Assembly (NCBI GenBank): GCA_007119795.1
Contig: SKOZ01000037.1
Coordinates: 1 to 31,194, forward strand
DNA: 31,194 nucleotides
Reading direction: 5' to 3'
Origin: Planctomycetales bacterium
Lineage (GTDB): Bacteria > Planctomycetota > Planctomycetia > Pirellulales > Thermoguttaceae
The notes under the pieces were generated by a model, which saw only the letters and a program-made list of their open reading frames with translations, did no database searches and was not told the origin of the DNA. A program made the position numbers and the translations under genes. Of this stretch, positions 15,378 through 23,619 are shown piece by piece. Each line of letters opens with the position of its first letter. Positions within the stretch are counted from its first letter, which is position 1.

Positions 15378-15872
15378 TTACGGCGTTTCGCATCTCCATA
15401 CGATGCGCGATGCACGATGCGCGACGCGACGCTGCGGCCTCTCCGCCGGGCGGGCGATAGGCGGACGTCGCGCGGGAAGCCCTCCCTGCCTGCGGAGCAG
15501 GTCGATCAGGGCAACGGCCAGTCCAACCCGGTCCAGAAGATTCTCCGTCTGGAGTGGTTTCTGGAAGCATGCGTCCAAGGGTACGCCCGTAAGGCGCGAG
15601 AGCGTCTCCGCCGGCGCGGTCCCTACCACGAAGACGGCCGGCAGCGCGAATCCACGGCGCACAGCGGGCGAGAGTGCCGCGGCCGCATCGTGGCAGCCCC
15701 ACGGCACGTCCAAGTCGACGAGCGCGACCTCGGGTTCCAGCGACTGCACCTTGGCCAGCCATTCTCGCCGGCTGCGGGCAGTCTCCACGCAAAAGCCACA
15801 GTGGGAAAAGAAACGCGTCAGGGCATCGGGCGACGGCGATCCGCCGTCGGTTCGGAGTAATGTGGCCTTCAT
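15378..15872 (-). CDS. Receiver-only response-regulator-like protein
   Basis: A 164-residue protein. Residues 1-125 form a CheY-like receiver: MKATLLRTDGG (strand 1), VALVDLDVPWG with Asp53 in the phospho-acceptor position, VVGTAP with Thr85, and DACFQKPL with the switch Lys105. Strand 1 offers only one acidic residue (Asp9) where receivers normally show two. The C-terminal 35 residues are basic, with no output domain. A strong SD (AGGAGG) stands six bases before ATG 15872. The longer frame to 16427 is unsupported. It is the first gene of the six-gene operon. No histidine kinase is in the window, so its phosphodonor is unknown. Confidence 0.8.
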   Translation of the reverse strand: MKATLLRTDGGSPSPDALTRFFSHCGFCVETARSRREWLAKVQSLEPEVALVDLDVPWGCHDAAAALSPAVRRGFALPAVFVVGTAPAETLSRLTGVPLDACFQKPLQTENLLDRVGLAVALIDLLRRQGGLPARRPPIARPAERPQRRVAHRASRIVWRCETP

Positions 15873-16678
15873 TCCCAGCCTCCTGCTTTTTTTCGGGTCT
15901 TGTTTAACCATCGGGAGTGCTCCGCGGCCGGGCCGTGGGCAATGTTCGTTCGGCGCCGGGGGCTCCGTCGCCTCGACCGCCGCGGGGGAATGCACACGCT
16001 GTGGACCACCAGCCTTTCGAAGCGCGGCCTGCATACCGGGGCGGTCCGCGAGTGGGCAGCACGGCCCGATCTTCCGTGACGTGCGAGTCGATTTCAGATG
16101 CCTTCTCCGTCGGCGGTTGCGAACGGTATTCGAGAGCACCGAAACGTCCTTCCGATTGTCGCACCGAGAAGAACAACGTCCATCCTCGGTTTTCCGGTTT
16201 CGATGTAGGAGAATCCACCACCCCGCGGGCGGGCCGGCGCCGCCACGGGACGCCGATACCCGGGCGCTTGAAGATTGCGTCTCCGGCCCGCCTGCGACCG
16301 GGAGTGAGCCATTCCACCTAGGGTCCCCTGAAATGAGGGTGTGCCTTGGTTTTGGCGAGGCATTGCTTGGTGGGAAATTAGCCTGGCGCTTATTGTGTTG
16401 TTGCTGAGTGCAGTTTATTCTCCACACATTATTCTCGACACGTTACCGCGATTCCGCTTCGGGGGCTGCGGAGGAGGAGGCGAGGGCGAATAGCCCGGCC
16501 GAGACCTTTCCGAGTGCCGCACAAGGGGGGCCGTGGACAACCGCCCGACGAATGACCTCGGCTCTTCTCCGCGGCCACCGCTTTGGGCACGCCATTTGCA
16601 TCACCAAGATTCTGCGGAAGTGGCGGCGCCTGCCGCTACTTGACGACGAGGCAAGTGTCTTTCGAAAAGGAGACGACC
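15873..16678. other. Long divergent intergenic region, no gene recognised
   Basis: About 806 bases between the first gene of the six-gene operon (minus) and the lipoprotein (plus). Frames inside lack SD and protein character. A locally AT-richer patch at about 16370-16440 stands out in this GC-rich DNA and may hold promoters. A weak minus-strand TGGACG-16-GACAAT arrangement with a TG extension lies near 16150-16185. No convincing RNA gene was found. Confidence 0.4.
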
Positions 16679-17218
16679 ATGTCACGAGCGATTGCCACGC
16701 TGTCCTGTGGCCTTTTCTGCCTCTTGCTGACCGGATGTCCCGACCGGGTGGCAGTGGAGGAGGCCGAGCAAGCCCGCCAGGCGGCCGAAGAAGCGCTCGC
16801 CGAGAGCGAGGCCGACCTGGAGAAGCTCGGCGACGAGTTGGCAGCCATGGAAGCGCGGGTGGCATCCGCCGAGGAGACGCTTGCCGAGGGCAAGGCCGAG
16901 ATGGAAACGCTCGCCGACCGCTTGGCGGAGGCCGAAGAGGCGCGCCTGGCCGCCGAAGAGCGTGCCGAAGCCGCCGAGGAGGCGTTGGCCGACCGTGAGG
17001 CCGAGCTCGAGGAGCTTCGCACCGAGTTGGAGGCGGCCAGGGAGCGCGCCGAAGCGGCCGAGGCAGCGGTCGCCGAGCGCGAGGCTGAGCTGGAGCAGAT
17101 CCGCAACGCCTTGGAGGAGGCTGACGCAGAGCCGGAAGAGGAACCGGAGCTCGAGGAGGAACCGGAAGACGAAGCTGATGATCAGCCCGCCGACGTTAAC
17201 GGTGAGCTAGACCCCTAA
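16679..17218 (+). CDS. Coiled-coil lipoprotein
   Basis: A 179-residue protein with a lipoprotein signal: a short n-region, a hydrophobic stretch and the lipobox LLLTGC, so Cys20 is the predicted lipidated residue. Residues about 28-145 are an almost uninterrupted Ala/Glu/Leu-rich heptad coiled coil (for example EEALAESEADLEKLGDELAA). The last 30 residues are a very acidic Glu/Asp tail. The design recalls Lpp-like spacer proteins, but there is no terminal lysine for peptidoglycan attachment. SD AAAGGAG is seven bases before the ATG. The gene ends 13 bases before a strong hairpin. It is probably a monocistronic envelope protein. Confidence 0.85.
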   Translation: MSRAIATLSCGLFCLLLTGCPDRVAVEEAEQARQAAEEALAESEADLEKLGDELAAMEARVASAEETLAEGKAEMETLADRLAEAEEARLAAEERAEAAEEALADREAELEELRTELEAARERAEAAEAAVAEREAELEQIRNALEEADAEPEEEPELEEEPEDEADDQPADVNGELDP

Positions 17219-17231
17219 TGCAACGGGGATC

Positions 17232-17259
17232 GCGGGGGCCACGAAAGGCCCCCGCCTTT
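17232..17259 (+). terminator. Intrinsic terminator-like hairpin after the lipoprotein
   Basis: GCGGGGGCC (17232-17240) and GGCCCCCGC (17247-17255) form a perfect 9-bp stem with loop ACGAAA, followed by CTTTC. The T-run is short, but position and stem strength support termination of the lipoprotein transcript. Confidence 0.75.
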
Positions 17260-17328
17260 CAGCTACTTTCAAGTCCATCGCCCCTGCCCCGATGGCTGCT
17301 GAGCCAACGCGTGGAAGGGGGGAATCCG

Positions 17329-17976
17329 ATGATCACACGGGTTCTGATTGTCGACGACCACCCTGCCGTTCGGGAGGGATTGGCCTTGCGGATTTCCAGT
17401 CAGCCGGACCTGGAAGTTTGCGGGGAGGCGGCCGACGAGGCCGAAGCGCTGGAGCTGCTCGCGGCCGCGCGCCCCGACGTGGCCGTGGTCGACATCCAGC
17501 TGAAACACGGCGACGGGCTTCAACTCGTCAGGCGGATCAAGGCGCGAAGCAGTTCCATCGGAATCCTGGTCTGGTCGATATTTTCCGATAAGGCCTATGC
17601 CGAGCGCGCGCTCAACGCCGGGGCCCTCGGGTTCATCAACAAGCAGCAGGCGACCGATAAGGTCGTCGGCGCCATCCGTTGCGTTCGGGAGGGCCGGCTC
17701 TATCTCGGTGAAGAAACGGCCCAGCGCCTGCTCACCCGGTCTGTCGTCGGTCGCCCAGGACGGGGCCAGTCGCCGATCCACTCCCTCTCGGATCGCGAGC
17801 TGGAGGTCTTTCGGCTTATCGGTGACGGGCTGAGCACCAACCAGGTTGCCCGGCGCCTGCACATCAGCCCGCACACCGTGGAAACGCACCGTGAACGGAT
17901 CAAGGAGAAGCTCGGCTTGACGACCGCCGGTGAGCTGAACTACGCCGCTATCTTGTGGGTTCTCCAAGGTGAGTGA
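17329..17976 (+). CDS. NarL/FixJ-type response regulator (receiver plus LuxR HTH)
   Basis: A 215-residue DNA-binding response regulator. The receiver domain (3-120) has the acidic pair Asp9-Asp10 in VLIVDDH, phospho-acceptor Asp55 in VAVVDIQLKHGDG, and Lys105 in GFINKQ. The LuxR-type helix-turn-helix (152-212) shows LSDRELEVFRLIGDGLSTNQ, then VARRLHISPHTVETHRERIK. All receiver residues look functional. The ATG at 17329 follows AAGGGGGG; the earlier frame to 17218 crosses the terminator hairpin and was rejected. No partner histidine kinase is in the window. It converges with the sigma-factor gene, the two stops being about 208 bases apart. Confidence 0.93.
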   Translation: MITRVLIVDDHPAVREGLALRISSQPDLEVCGEAADEAEALELLAAARPDVAVVDIQLKHGDGLQLVRRIKARSSSIGILVWSIFSDKAYAERALNAGALGFINKQQATDKVVGAIRCVREGRLYLGEETAQRLLTRSVVGRPGRGQSPIHSLSDRELEVFRLIGDGLSTNQVARRLHISPHTVETHRERIKEKLGLTTAGELNYAAILWVLQGE

Positions 17977-18184
17977 CCCGCTGCAGCCGGACGCAGTCGT
18001 CGTCGATGCCGCCGTGCCGCTCCTCAGGGGGGCCGAAGCGGTAAAGCGCCGGCAGCGGCCGTCCCGCGGGAATCGAATGCCGGGCGATTCCGGCCATAAT
18101 GGCGTGCCCCCCGTCGAACTGTCGCGGCCTGCGGCGGATGGGGGGCGCCCTCTTGGCACCGCTGTGGGGCCGTACCGCGAGGTG

Positions 18185-19675
18185 TCAGTCGAGAAAACCC
18201 ATCAATTTCCGGCTGCGGCTGGGGTGCTTGAGCTTGCGGAAGGCTTGGCACTCGATCTGGCGGATCCGCTCGCGGGTGACGTTGAAGATGTGTCCTACCT
18301 GGTCGAGGGTATAGCTGTGGTCGTCGCCGATCCCGTAGCGGAGCTTGATGATCTCCCGCTCCCGGTAACTGAGCGTATCGAGCAGCGTGGATATTTGCTG
18401 CCGAAGCATCTGCCGGTTAATCGCCACGGCGGGACTCTGCAGCGTCGGGTCGGCGAGAAAGTCCGCGAAGCGGCTGTCCTCGTGATCTTCCATGGCGCGG
18501 TCGAGGCTGACCGGGTGCTGGGTTGTGCTCAGTGCCCGTCGCGTCACCTCCAGGCAGGTCTCGCTGGCGCGGGCCGTTTCCTCCAGCGTCGGTTCGCGGC
18601 CCAGTTCCTGGAATAGCCTTCGCCAGACCGCCTGCACCCGCGACATCTTCGCCACCATGTGGAACGGAGTGCGGATGGTGCGGCTTTGATCGGCCACGGC
18701 GCGGCTGATCGCCTGGCGAATCCACCAGGTAGCGTAGGTGGAGAATTTGAAACCACGGCGGTGTTCGAACTTGTCCACCGCCCGCATGAGTCCGGCGTTC
18801 CCTTCCTGGATCAAGTCGAGGAAGTTCAGGCCCCGGCTGCGATACCTCTTGGCGATGGAGACCACGAGCCGCAGATTCCCCTCGGAGAGTCCACGCCTGG
18901 CGTCCAGATAGTCGGCATAGGCCTTCCGCAGGCATCGGACTCGCTTCCGCAGCCTGGCAGGCGTCTCCTGGGTGGTGCGCAGGATGGTGCGCAACTCGGA
19001 AATCCACTGATCCCGTTCTCTGGGGGGCCGGCGGCAACGCTTGTGCCTGTCGATCCACAGCTTGAGTTCGTCGGCGCGGCGGCTGAATTCCTCCAACGCC
19101 CTGATCTGCGGCTGGATCCGGTCCGTGCGGAGGCCAAGCTCCTCGATCAGCCGCACGGCCCGCCGCCGCCGACGTTCCAACCGTTCCCACGCCGCCTGCC
19201 GCTCATCTTCCCCTTGGAAGCGGCTAATGGCGAACTGGTAGTCGCGGCGGTTCCGCTCGAGCAGCCCCCCGAGCGTACGGAGGTTGTGTGCCATGTGGGC
19301 GAGAATCCGGCTCTTCTCCAACCGGCCGCTCAGGGAGATCTGCAGCGTGCGGCCGAAGGGCAATTCGCCCGCTTGGACGCGGCGAAGGTCCGCCACCGCG
19401 ATTTGCATTACGCTGTCGCATTCGAGCAGCTTGCGACGGACGCGGGCCCGCGCCAGCTCGATCTGCCTGGCCAAGCCGATCTCCTGCGCCCGCGTGAGCA
19501 TGGGGATCCTGCTCATCTGGGCGAGGTACGTCCGCACGGGGTCGTCCGACGAGAACTCGCCGTCCTCCCTCAACCGGGCCTCTTCGCTGCCTTCACCATG
19601 CGCCCCATTCACGCCACCGTTTTCGAAGATCGCATTGTCGCTAGTGTGATCCGGACCGTGCTCGATGTCCGCCAA
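18185..19675 (-). CDS. RpoD-like sigma-70 family sigma factor
   Basis: A 496-residue group 1/2-type sigma-70 factor that directs RNA polymerase to promoters. There is no region 1.1. Region 1.2 is at about 44-75 ([20 protein letters not shown]). A long, Arg-rich non-conserved segment of about 180 residues separates it from region 2 (about 265-340: [40 protein letters not shown]). Region 3 follows at 340-400 ([20 protein letters not shown]), and region 4 at 430-496 ([27 protein letters not shown]), ending in the classic [13 protein letters not shown]. The start is TTG with AAAGGGA upstream. Whether it is the main sigma or an alternative paralogue cannot be told here. The diverged non-conserved region and unusual start lean to an alternative. 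Confidence 0.93.
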   Translation of the reverse strand: MADIEHGPDHTSDNAIFENGGVNGAHGEGSEEARLREDGEFSSDDPVRTYLAQMSRIPMLTRAQEIGLARQIELARARVRRKLLECDSVMQIAVADLRRVQAGELPFGRTLQISLSGRLEKSRILAHMAHNLRTLGGLLERNRRDYQFAISRFQGEDERQAAWERLERRRRRAVRLIEELGLRTDRIQPQIRALEEFSRRADELKLWIDRHKRCRRPPRERDQWISELRTILRTTQETPARLRKRVRCLRKAYADYLDARRGLSEGNLRLVVSIAKRYRSRGLNFLDLIQEGNAGLMRAVDKFEHRRGFKFSTYATWWIRQAISRAVADQSRTIRTPFHMVAKMSRVQAVWRRLFQELGREPTLEETARASETCLEVTRRALSTTQHPVSLDRAMEDHEDSRFADFLADPTLQSPAVAINRQMLRQQISTLLDTLSYREREIIKLRYGIGDDHSYTLDQVGHIFNVTRERIRQIECQAFRKLKHPSRSRKLMGFLD

Positions 19676-20054
19676 GCTAATCCCTTTGCCCTCCTCCGAA
19701 TGGTTGCAGGCTACCAGCTTTCAGGGTGGGAGTGCTCTCGGTGGTCGGCGGTCCCGCACGCGCGATTCGCCGCTGAGACGGTGGACCGACGGAGCGTGCT
19801 GTGGTCCTCTAGGCGCCATGCGGAAGAAAAGCTGACCCGCGCCCTCGACGGTCGCAAGCCTTCTCGTCAACCAGCACCGACCGAGGTCAGAGTTCCCAGA
19901 GAACCCTAAACTAAAGGATTGCAATAGGTTCGGTCAACCCCCCCGAGCTAGCCGCGGGCTAAGAGGGCTACCCGCCGACCGCCGCTACCGGGCACCGGAA
20001 GTTGGGGCCGAAAGCCTCGCCCTACACTGCGCGGCGAGTTCGAGGCTTGCCGCC
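19676..20054. other. Intergenic gap upstream of the sigma factor
   Basis: About 380 bases between the DUF2267 stop and the sigma-factor start, both on the minus strand. It contains a short palindromic TAGCC-GCG-GGCTA at about 19950 and a small AT-richer patch near 19905-19930. No gene or clear promoter was recognised. Confidence 0.4.
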
Positions 20055-20480
20055 TCACGGCCAGAGCGCCGCCACCTCGCCGGGCAGATTGCTCCTTACG
20101 TCTTGAATCTCGCCGGCGGTGACGTGATTCTGAAGGACTTTGAAGACGGCCCGAGCGACCTCGGCCGGATCGCCGTCCACGGCGGGCACCAAGTTACCCG
20201 CGACGTGGTCGAGGAACGTTTCCAGATTCCGTTCGCCGGTGGGAGTCTTACTGGGATTCCACCCTTCGTAGTAGAAGCCGCGAATCAACATCGGGAGCTG
20301 GGCGCCCAAGTCGCTCGCCTCTTCCACTGTCAAGCGGTCGCGGAGCGCCATGAGCACGGCCCGCAGCATCCGGTACACCTGCTGTGGATCGTCTCGCCCC
20401 AGCGCGTCGCTGAGCTCTTTGAGCCACTGGCCGGTGGTTTGCAACGTGCGTTGGATCGCGGAAATCTCCGTCGCGTTCAT
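20055..20480 (-). CDS. DUF2267 family protein
   Basis: A 141-residue cytoplasmic protein of the DUF2267 family, helical and of unknown function, seen often with Hsp20, BON and phosphoribosyltransferase genes in stress clusters. The diagnostic block is AVLMALRDRLTVEEASDLGA, then QLPMLIRGFYYEGWNPSKTP (about 45-85), followed by a second helical segment FLDHVAGNLVPAV...AVFKVLQNHVTAGEIQDVRS and a closing LPGEVAALWP. The ATG at 20480 has GGAGGA about six bases before it; the longer frame to 20534 has no SD. It is apparently monocistronic or leads into the sigma-factor gap. Confidence 0.9.
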   Translation of the reverse strand: MNATEISAIQRTLQTTGQWLKELSDALGRDDPQQVYRMLRAVLMALRDRLTVEEASDLGAQLPMLIRGFYYEGWNPSKTPTGERNLETFLDHVAGNLVPAVDGDPAEVARAVFKVLQNHVTAGEIQDVRSNLPGEVAALWP

Positions 20481-21089
20481 GCCATCCTCCGGGTTTACCG
20501 TAGTCTCTTGCCAGTGCGATCCCTCTTCCAACAATCATCGATTTGGCTCCTGCTTCCATGGATTCAAATGATTTCTTCGGGGCTTCCTCAGCAGCCCCCC
20601 GGCGAGGTAGGCGGCTCTCTGCCGGCACGGCTCGCCGTCCAGGGGGCGGCACGGGACGCGACATACGCCCCCCTCGTCGCCGACGAGTCTCCGCTCGCCA
20701 CAAGCGTCGTGGAAACCCTGCGGTGGCGTTCGGCTGTCGCGGGACATTTCCGCGTCGCGAACCACCACCGCTTGTCCACCATGTCGGCGTCGCTTCCCAA
20801 TGTGCAGTTTTCCTGGTGCAGTTTTCGTGCCAACCTTCCAACACGGGTAGATGCGCCAAGCACCAGGATGACAAGCCGCAGCAGTGCCCCGACAAACTAC
20901 CGCTTCCCGCGACAAACCGTCCGGCGGTGCATCACACAACGCGAGCCCGCCGCGCGCAGGCTGCCTTTTCGCGGATTCGGCCTGAAGCCCGAAGCACGGC
21001 GCGCGGATTGCTCAGTAGCGGGTGGGGAGGTCTGGAGAAGGCCGCCGAATCGGACCCCGAAAACACCCCCCGCTTGCCGGTCGCCGATC
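20481..21089. other. Divergent intergenic region, no gene recognised
   Basis: About 610 bases between the DUF2267 gene (minus) and mutM (plus). Frames extending mutM upstream, as far as 20103, are open but carry no MutM homology. A minus-strand frame around 20480-20570 reads MEAGAKSMIVGRGIALARDY but is not recognised and runs over the DUF2267 start in another frame. No clear promoter. Confidence 0.4.
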
Positions 21090-21878
21090 ATGCCCGAGTT
21101 GCCCGACGTGGAACAGTTTCGTCGCTACCTCGACGACACCTCATTGTCTCAGCCGGTGTCTGACGTGGAAGCAGGCGATGCCGGGGTGTTGGAGGGAATC
21201 TCGCTCGATCAGCTTCGCCGGGCCGTACGTGGCCGTTCCTTCGCGACGACCTCGCGTCACGGCAAGTTTCTGTTTGTGCAACTGGAGAGCCCGCCGGTGC
21301 TGATCCTCCATTTCGGCATGACGGGCTACCTGGATTATGCCCGCGACGACCGCCCCCCGCCGGCACACGCCCGTGTGGTGTTCCACCTCACCAGCGGCTA
21401 TCGCCTGGCTTACGTCTGCCCGCGGAAGCTCGGCCTGGTAACGCGCACCGACGACCCCCAAAGCTTCATCGAGCAACGCGGCTTGGGGCCGGACGCCCTG
21501 GCCGGCTGCCTGACGCGCCGGCGCTTTCGCGACCGCCTGTCGAGTCGGCGGGGCGCGATCAAGTCGGCGCTGATGAACCAGTCCGTCGTGGCGGGAATCG
21601 GGAACATCTACGCCGACGAGATTCTCTTCCAGGCCCGCATCGCCCCGGGGCGCAAGGTCGACGAACTGGGCGACGAAGCGGTTCATGCGCTGTTCCGCGC
21701 GATGCGGCGCGTGCTGCAAACCGCTGTCCGCAACCGCGCCGAGGTCGCGCGCCTTCCCCGTACCTACCTCTTGCGCCACCGCGATGCCGACGGCCTCTGC
21801 CCTCGTTGCCGAAAGAGGCTACAATGGACCAGGACCTCCGGGCGAGGGACCTGTTTCTGTTCAACGTGCCAACAGTGA
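21090..21878 (+). CDS. mutM: Formamidopyrimidine-DNA glycosylase (Fpg/MutM)
   Basis: A 262-residue base-excision repair enzyme that removes 8-oxoguanine and other oxidised purines and cuts the abasic site. N-terminal MPELPDVE supplies the catalytic Pro2 (after Met removal) and Glu3; Lys59 lies in SRHGKFLFV; His74 in LHFGMTGYL. The H2TH region is SALMNQSVVAGIGNIYADEI (Asn172), followed by the zinc finger CPRC...TSGRGTCFCSTC (Cys237, Cys240, Arg252, Cys257, Cys260). The length is normal. The frame is open far upstream, but homology starts exactly at MPELPDVE. The SD is weak. It is first of three plus-strand genes (mutM, DUF434, Nif3), with gaps of about 100-120 bases. Confidence 0.95.
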   Translation: MPELPDVEQFRRYLDDTSLSQPVSDVEAGDAGVLEGISLDQLRRAVRGRSFATTSRHGKFLFVQLESPPVLILHFGMTGYLDYARDDRPPPAHARVVFHLTSGYRLAYVCPRKLGLVTRTDDPQSFIEQRGLGPDALAGCLTRRRFRDRLSSRRGAIKSALMNQSVVAGIGNIYADEILFQARIAPGRKVDELGDEAVHALFRAMRRVLQTAVRNRAEVARLPRTYLLRHRDADGLCPRCRKRLQWTRTSGRGTCFCSTCQQ

Positions 21879-21980
21879 TACCCGTGCGGTTTCCCGTGTC
21901 GGAGCGCGACGGCAGGCCGCCTGGCGTTCATGCTTTGCAGTTCAGGCTAGCGACCGAGCAACGCCGAGGGCGCCACGCCC

Positions 21981-22706
21981 ATGCCCGATACCCGCTCGCA
22001 CCGCGGTGCCCACCCGGAAGACGCCCGCCTCTTTGCCCCGCCGGTGCGGCCCCTCCTTCGGGAGGCGGCCGGCGACCTGGCATGGCTCCTCGAGCGGGGC
22101 TACCCCGCCGGGGCCGCGGGCAAGCTCGTGGGCGACCGCTACCGTCTCACCACCCGCCAGCGCACGGCCGTGGCCCGCGGCACCTGCAGTCCCGCGCAGG
22201 CTGCCGCGCGCGCCGCCCGCCGCGTGCCGCCGGAGGCCCTTGCCGACCGGCCCTTGTGGATCGACGGTTACAACCTGCTGACCACCGTCGAGGCGGCCCT
22301 CGGCGGCGGCGTGATCCTTGCTGCCCGCGACGGCACTTACCGCGACATGGCCAGCATGCACGGCAGCTATCGCAAGGTCGCCGAGACGCGCCCCGCCCTG
22401 GCGCGGATCGGTGGCGTGCTCGCCGCCCTGGGCGCCGTGGAGGTCCTGTGGCTGCTCGATCAGCCGGTCTCGAACAGCGGCCGCCTGAAGCGGATCATCG
22501 AAGAAGAGGCGGCTCGCGAGGGCTGGCCTTGGCAAGTGCAGCTCGTCGACGATCCCGACCGCCTGCTGGTCGCCGCCGAGCCGGTCGTGGCCACGGCGGA
22601 TAGTGCCGTCCTCGACCGCTGCGGACCGTGGGTGAGCCTGGCTCGCGCGGTGGTCCGCCGCGAGGTGCCCTCGGCCGACGTCATCGACCTTGGCGGAGCC
22701 GCGTAG
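21981..22706 (+). CDS. DUF434/DUF5616-type protein, possible NYN/PIN-like nuclease
   Basis: A 241-residue protein. Residues 10-85 match the DUF434 type: RPLLREAAGDLAWLLERGYP, GDRYRLTTRQRTAVARGTCS. Residues 90-241 form a second module: RPLWIDGYNLLTTVEAALGG, VEVLWLLDQPVSNSGRLKRI, VVATADSAVLDRCGPWVSLA. The spaced acids Asp95 (in IDGYN), Asp160 (in LLDQPVS) and Asp207 (in ATADSAV) have the look of NYN/PIN nuclease active sites. That is inference from motif spacing; the family has no established activity known to me. The ATG at 21981 is the first of the family-like region. It sits between a DNA repair gene and a Nif3 gene. Confidence 0.85.
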   Translation: MPDTRSHRGAHPEDARLFAPPVRPLLREAAGDLAWLLERGYPAGAAGKLVGDRYRLTTRQRTAVARGTCSPAQAAARAARRVPPEALADRPLWIDGYNLLTTVEAALGGGVILAARDGTYRDMASMHGSYRKVAETRPALARIGGVLAALGAVEVLWLLDQPVSNSGRLKRIIEEEAAREGWPWQVQLVDDPDRLLVAAEPVVATADSAVLDRCGPWVSLARAVVRREVPSADVIDLGGAA

Positions 22707-22827
22707 AAGAGGGATCGTCTCCTAGCCGGCGCTTCCTCACCAGCAAAGGAGTCACGCGTCCGAGCCGGACAGGACGCCGGCTGCTTATCCTCCATCCACC
22801 CGCTATCACCCAATCACTGACCGCACC

Positions 22828-23610
22828 ATGCCTACCGTCCGCGACGTAACCGCTTTCCTCGACGACTACCTTCCCCCGGCGCTGGCCGAGTCGTGGGACA
22901 ACGTGGGCCTGTTGGTCGGCGACCGGCGGAGCGAGATCGCAGGGGTGATGACCTGCCTGACGCTCACGCCCGCCACCGCAGCCGAGGCGGTCATGCGCCA
23001 GGCGGACCTCGTGGTCAGCCACCATCCCCTCCCCTTCCGCCCCATCCAGCGGCTGACCACCGATACGGCGACCGGCAGCATCCTCCTCGACCTGGCTGCC
23101 GCCCGCATCGCCGTCTACAGCCCCCATACCGCCTTCGATTCGGCGGCCGAGGGGATCAACGCCCGGCTGGCAAAGCGTTTGGGGCTGCGGGGCGTCGTGC
23201 CGCTGGTTCCCCGTGAAGGAACAGTGGGCGCCGGGCGTTACGGCTGGTTCGCCGAGCCCCTCTTGCTGGAGTCGCTGGCGGCGCGGGTGAAGGAGATCCT
23301 GGGCGTCGATCGACTGGGTGTGGTGGCACCGCCTCAACATCCGATCCGCACTCTGGCTGTCGCTTGCGGCGCCGCCGACGAGATGGTCGAGGCCGCTTGC
23401 GGCGCCGGCTGCGACGCCATGCTCCTCGGCGAGGCCCGCTTCCACACCTGCCTGGCCGCCGAGGCGGCGGGCATGGGGCTCCTGCTCCCCGGCCACTTCG
23501 CCAGCGAACGCTTCGCCCTCGACGCCTTGGCCGAGGTCCTCGCCGGCCGCTTCCCGGACCTCACTGTTTGGTCGAGCCGCCGCGAGCACGACCCGATCGC
23601 GTGGCTCTGA
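22828..23610 (+). CDS. Nif3-like dinuclear metal centre protein
   Basis: A 260-residue member of the Nif3/YbgI family, toroidal hexamers with a two-metal site; the reaction is unproven, though GTP cyclohydrolase type 1b has been proposed for some members. Key segments: ESWDNVGLLVGD (21-32), LVVSHHPLPF with metal ligands His65 and His66, YSPHTAFD (97-104), and a C-terminal LLPGHFASERFALD that supplies the last His/Glu pair (usually GHYxSE). It is the short form, like E. coli YbgI, without the PII-like insert. Stops of this gene and the next, on the opposite strand, are only nine bases apart. Confidence 0.93.
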   Translation: MPTVRDVTAFLDDYLPPALAESWDNVGLLVGDRRSEIAGVMTCLTLTPATAAEAVMRQADLVVSHHPLPFRPIQRLTTDTATGSILLDLAAARIAVYSPHTAFDSAAEGINARLAKRLGLRGVVPLVPREGTVGAGRYGWFAEPLLLESLAARVKEILGVDRLGVVAPPQHPIRTLAVACGAADEMVEAACGAGCDAMLLGEARFHTCLAAEAAGMGLLLPGHFASERFALDALAEVLAGRFPDLTVWSSRREHDPIAWL

Positions 23611-23619
23611 AGGGGATAT

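Noticed and set aside
20103..21089. N-terminal extension of the mutM frame
   Set aside because: Fpg needs Pro at residue 2 after Met for catalysis, and homology starts exactly at MPELPDVE; the upstream part is antisense to DUF2267.
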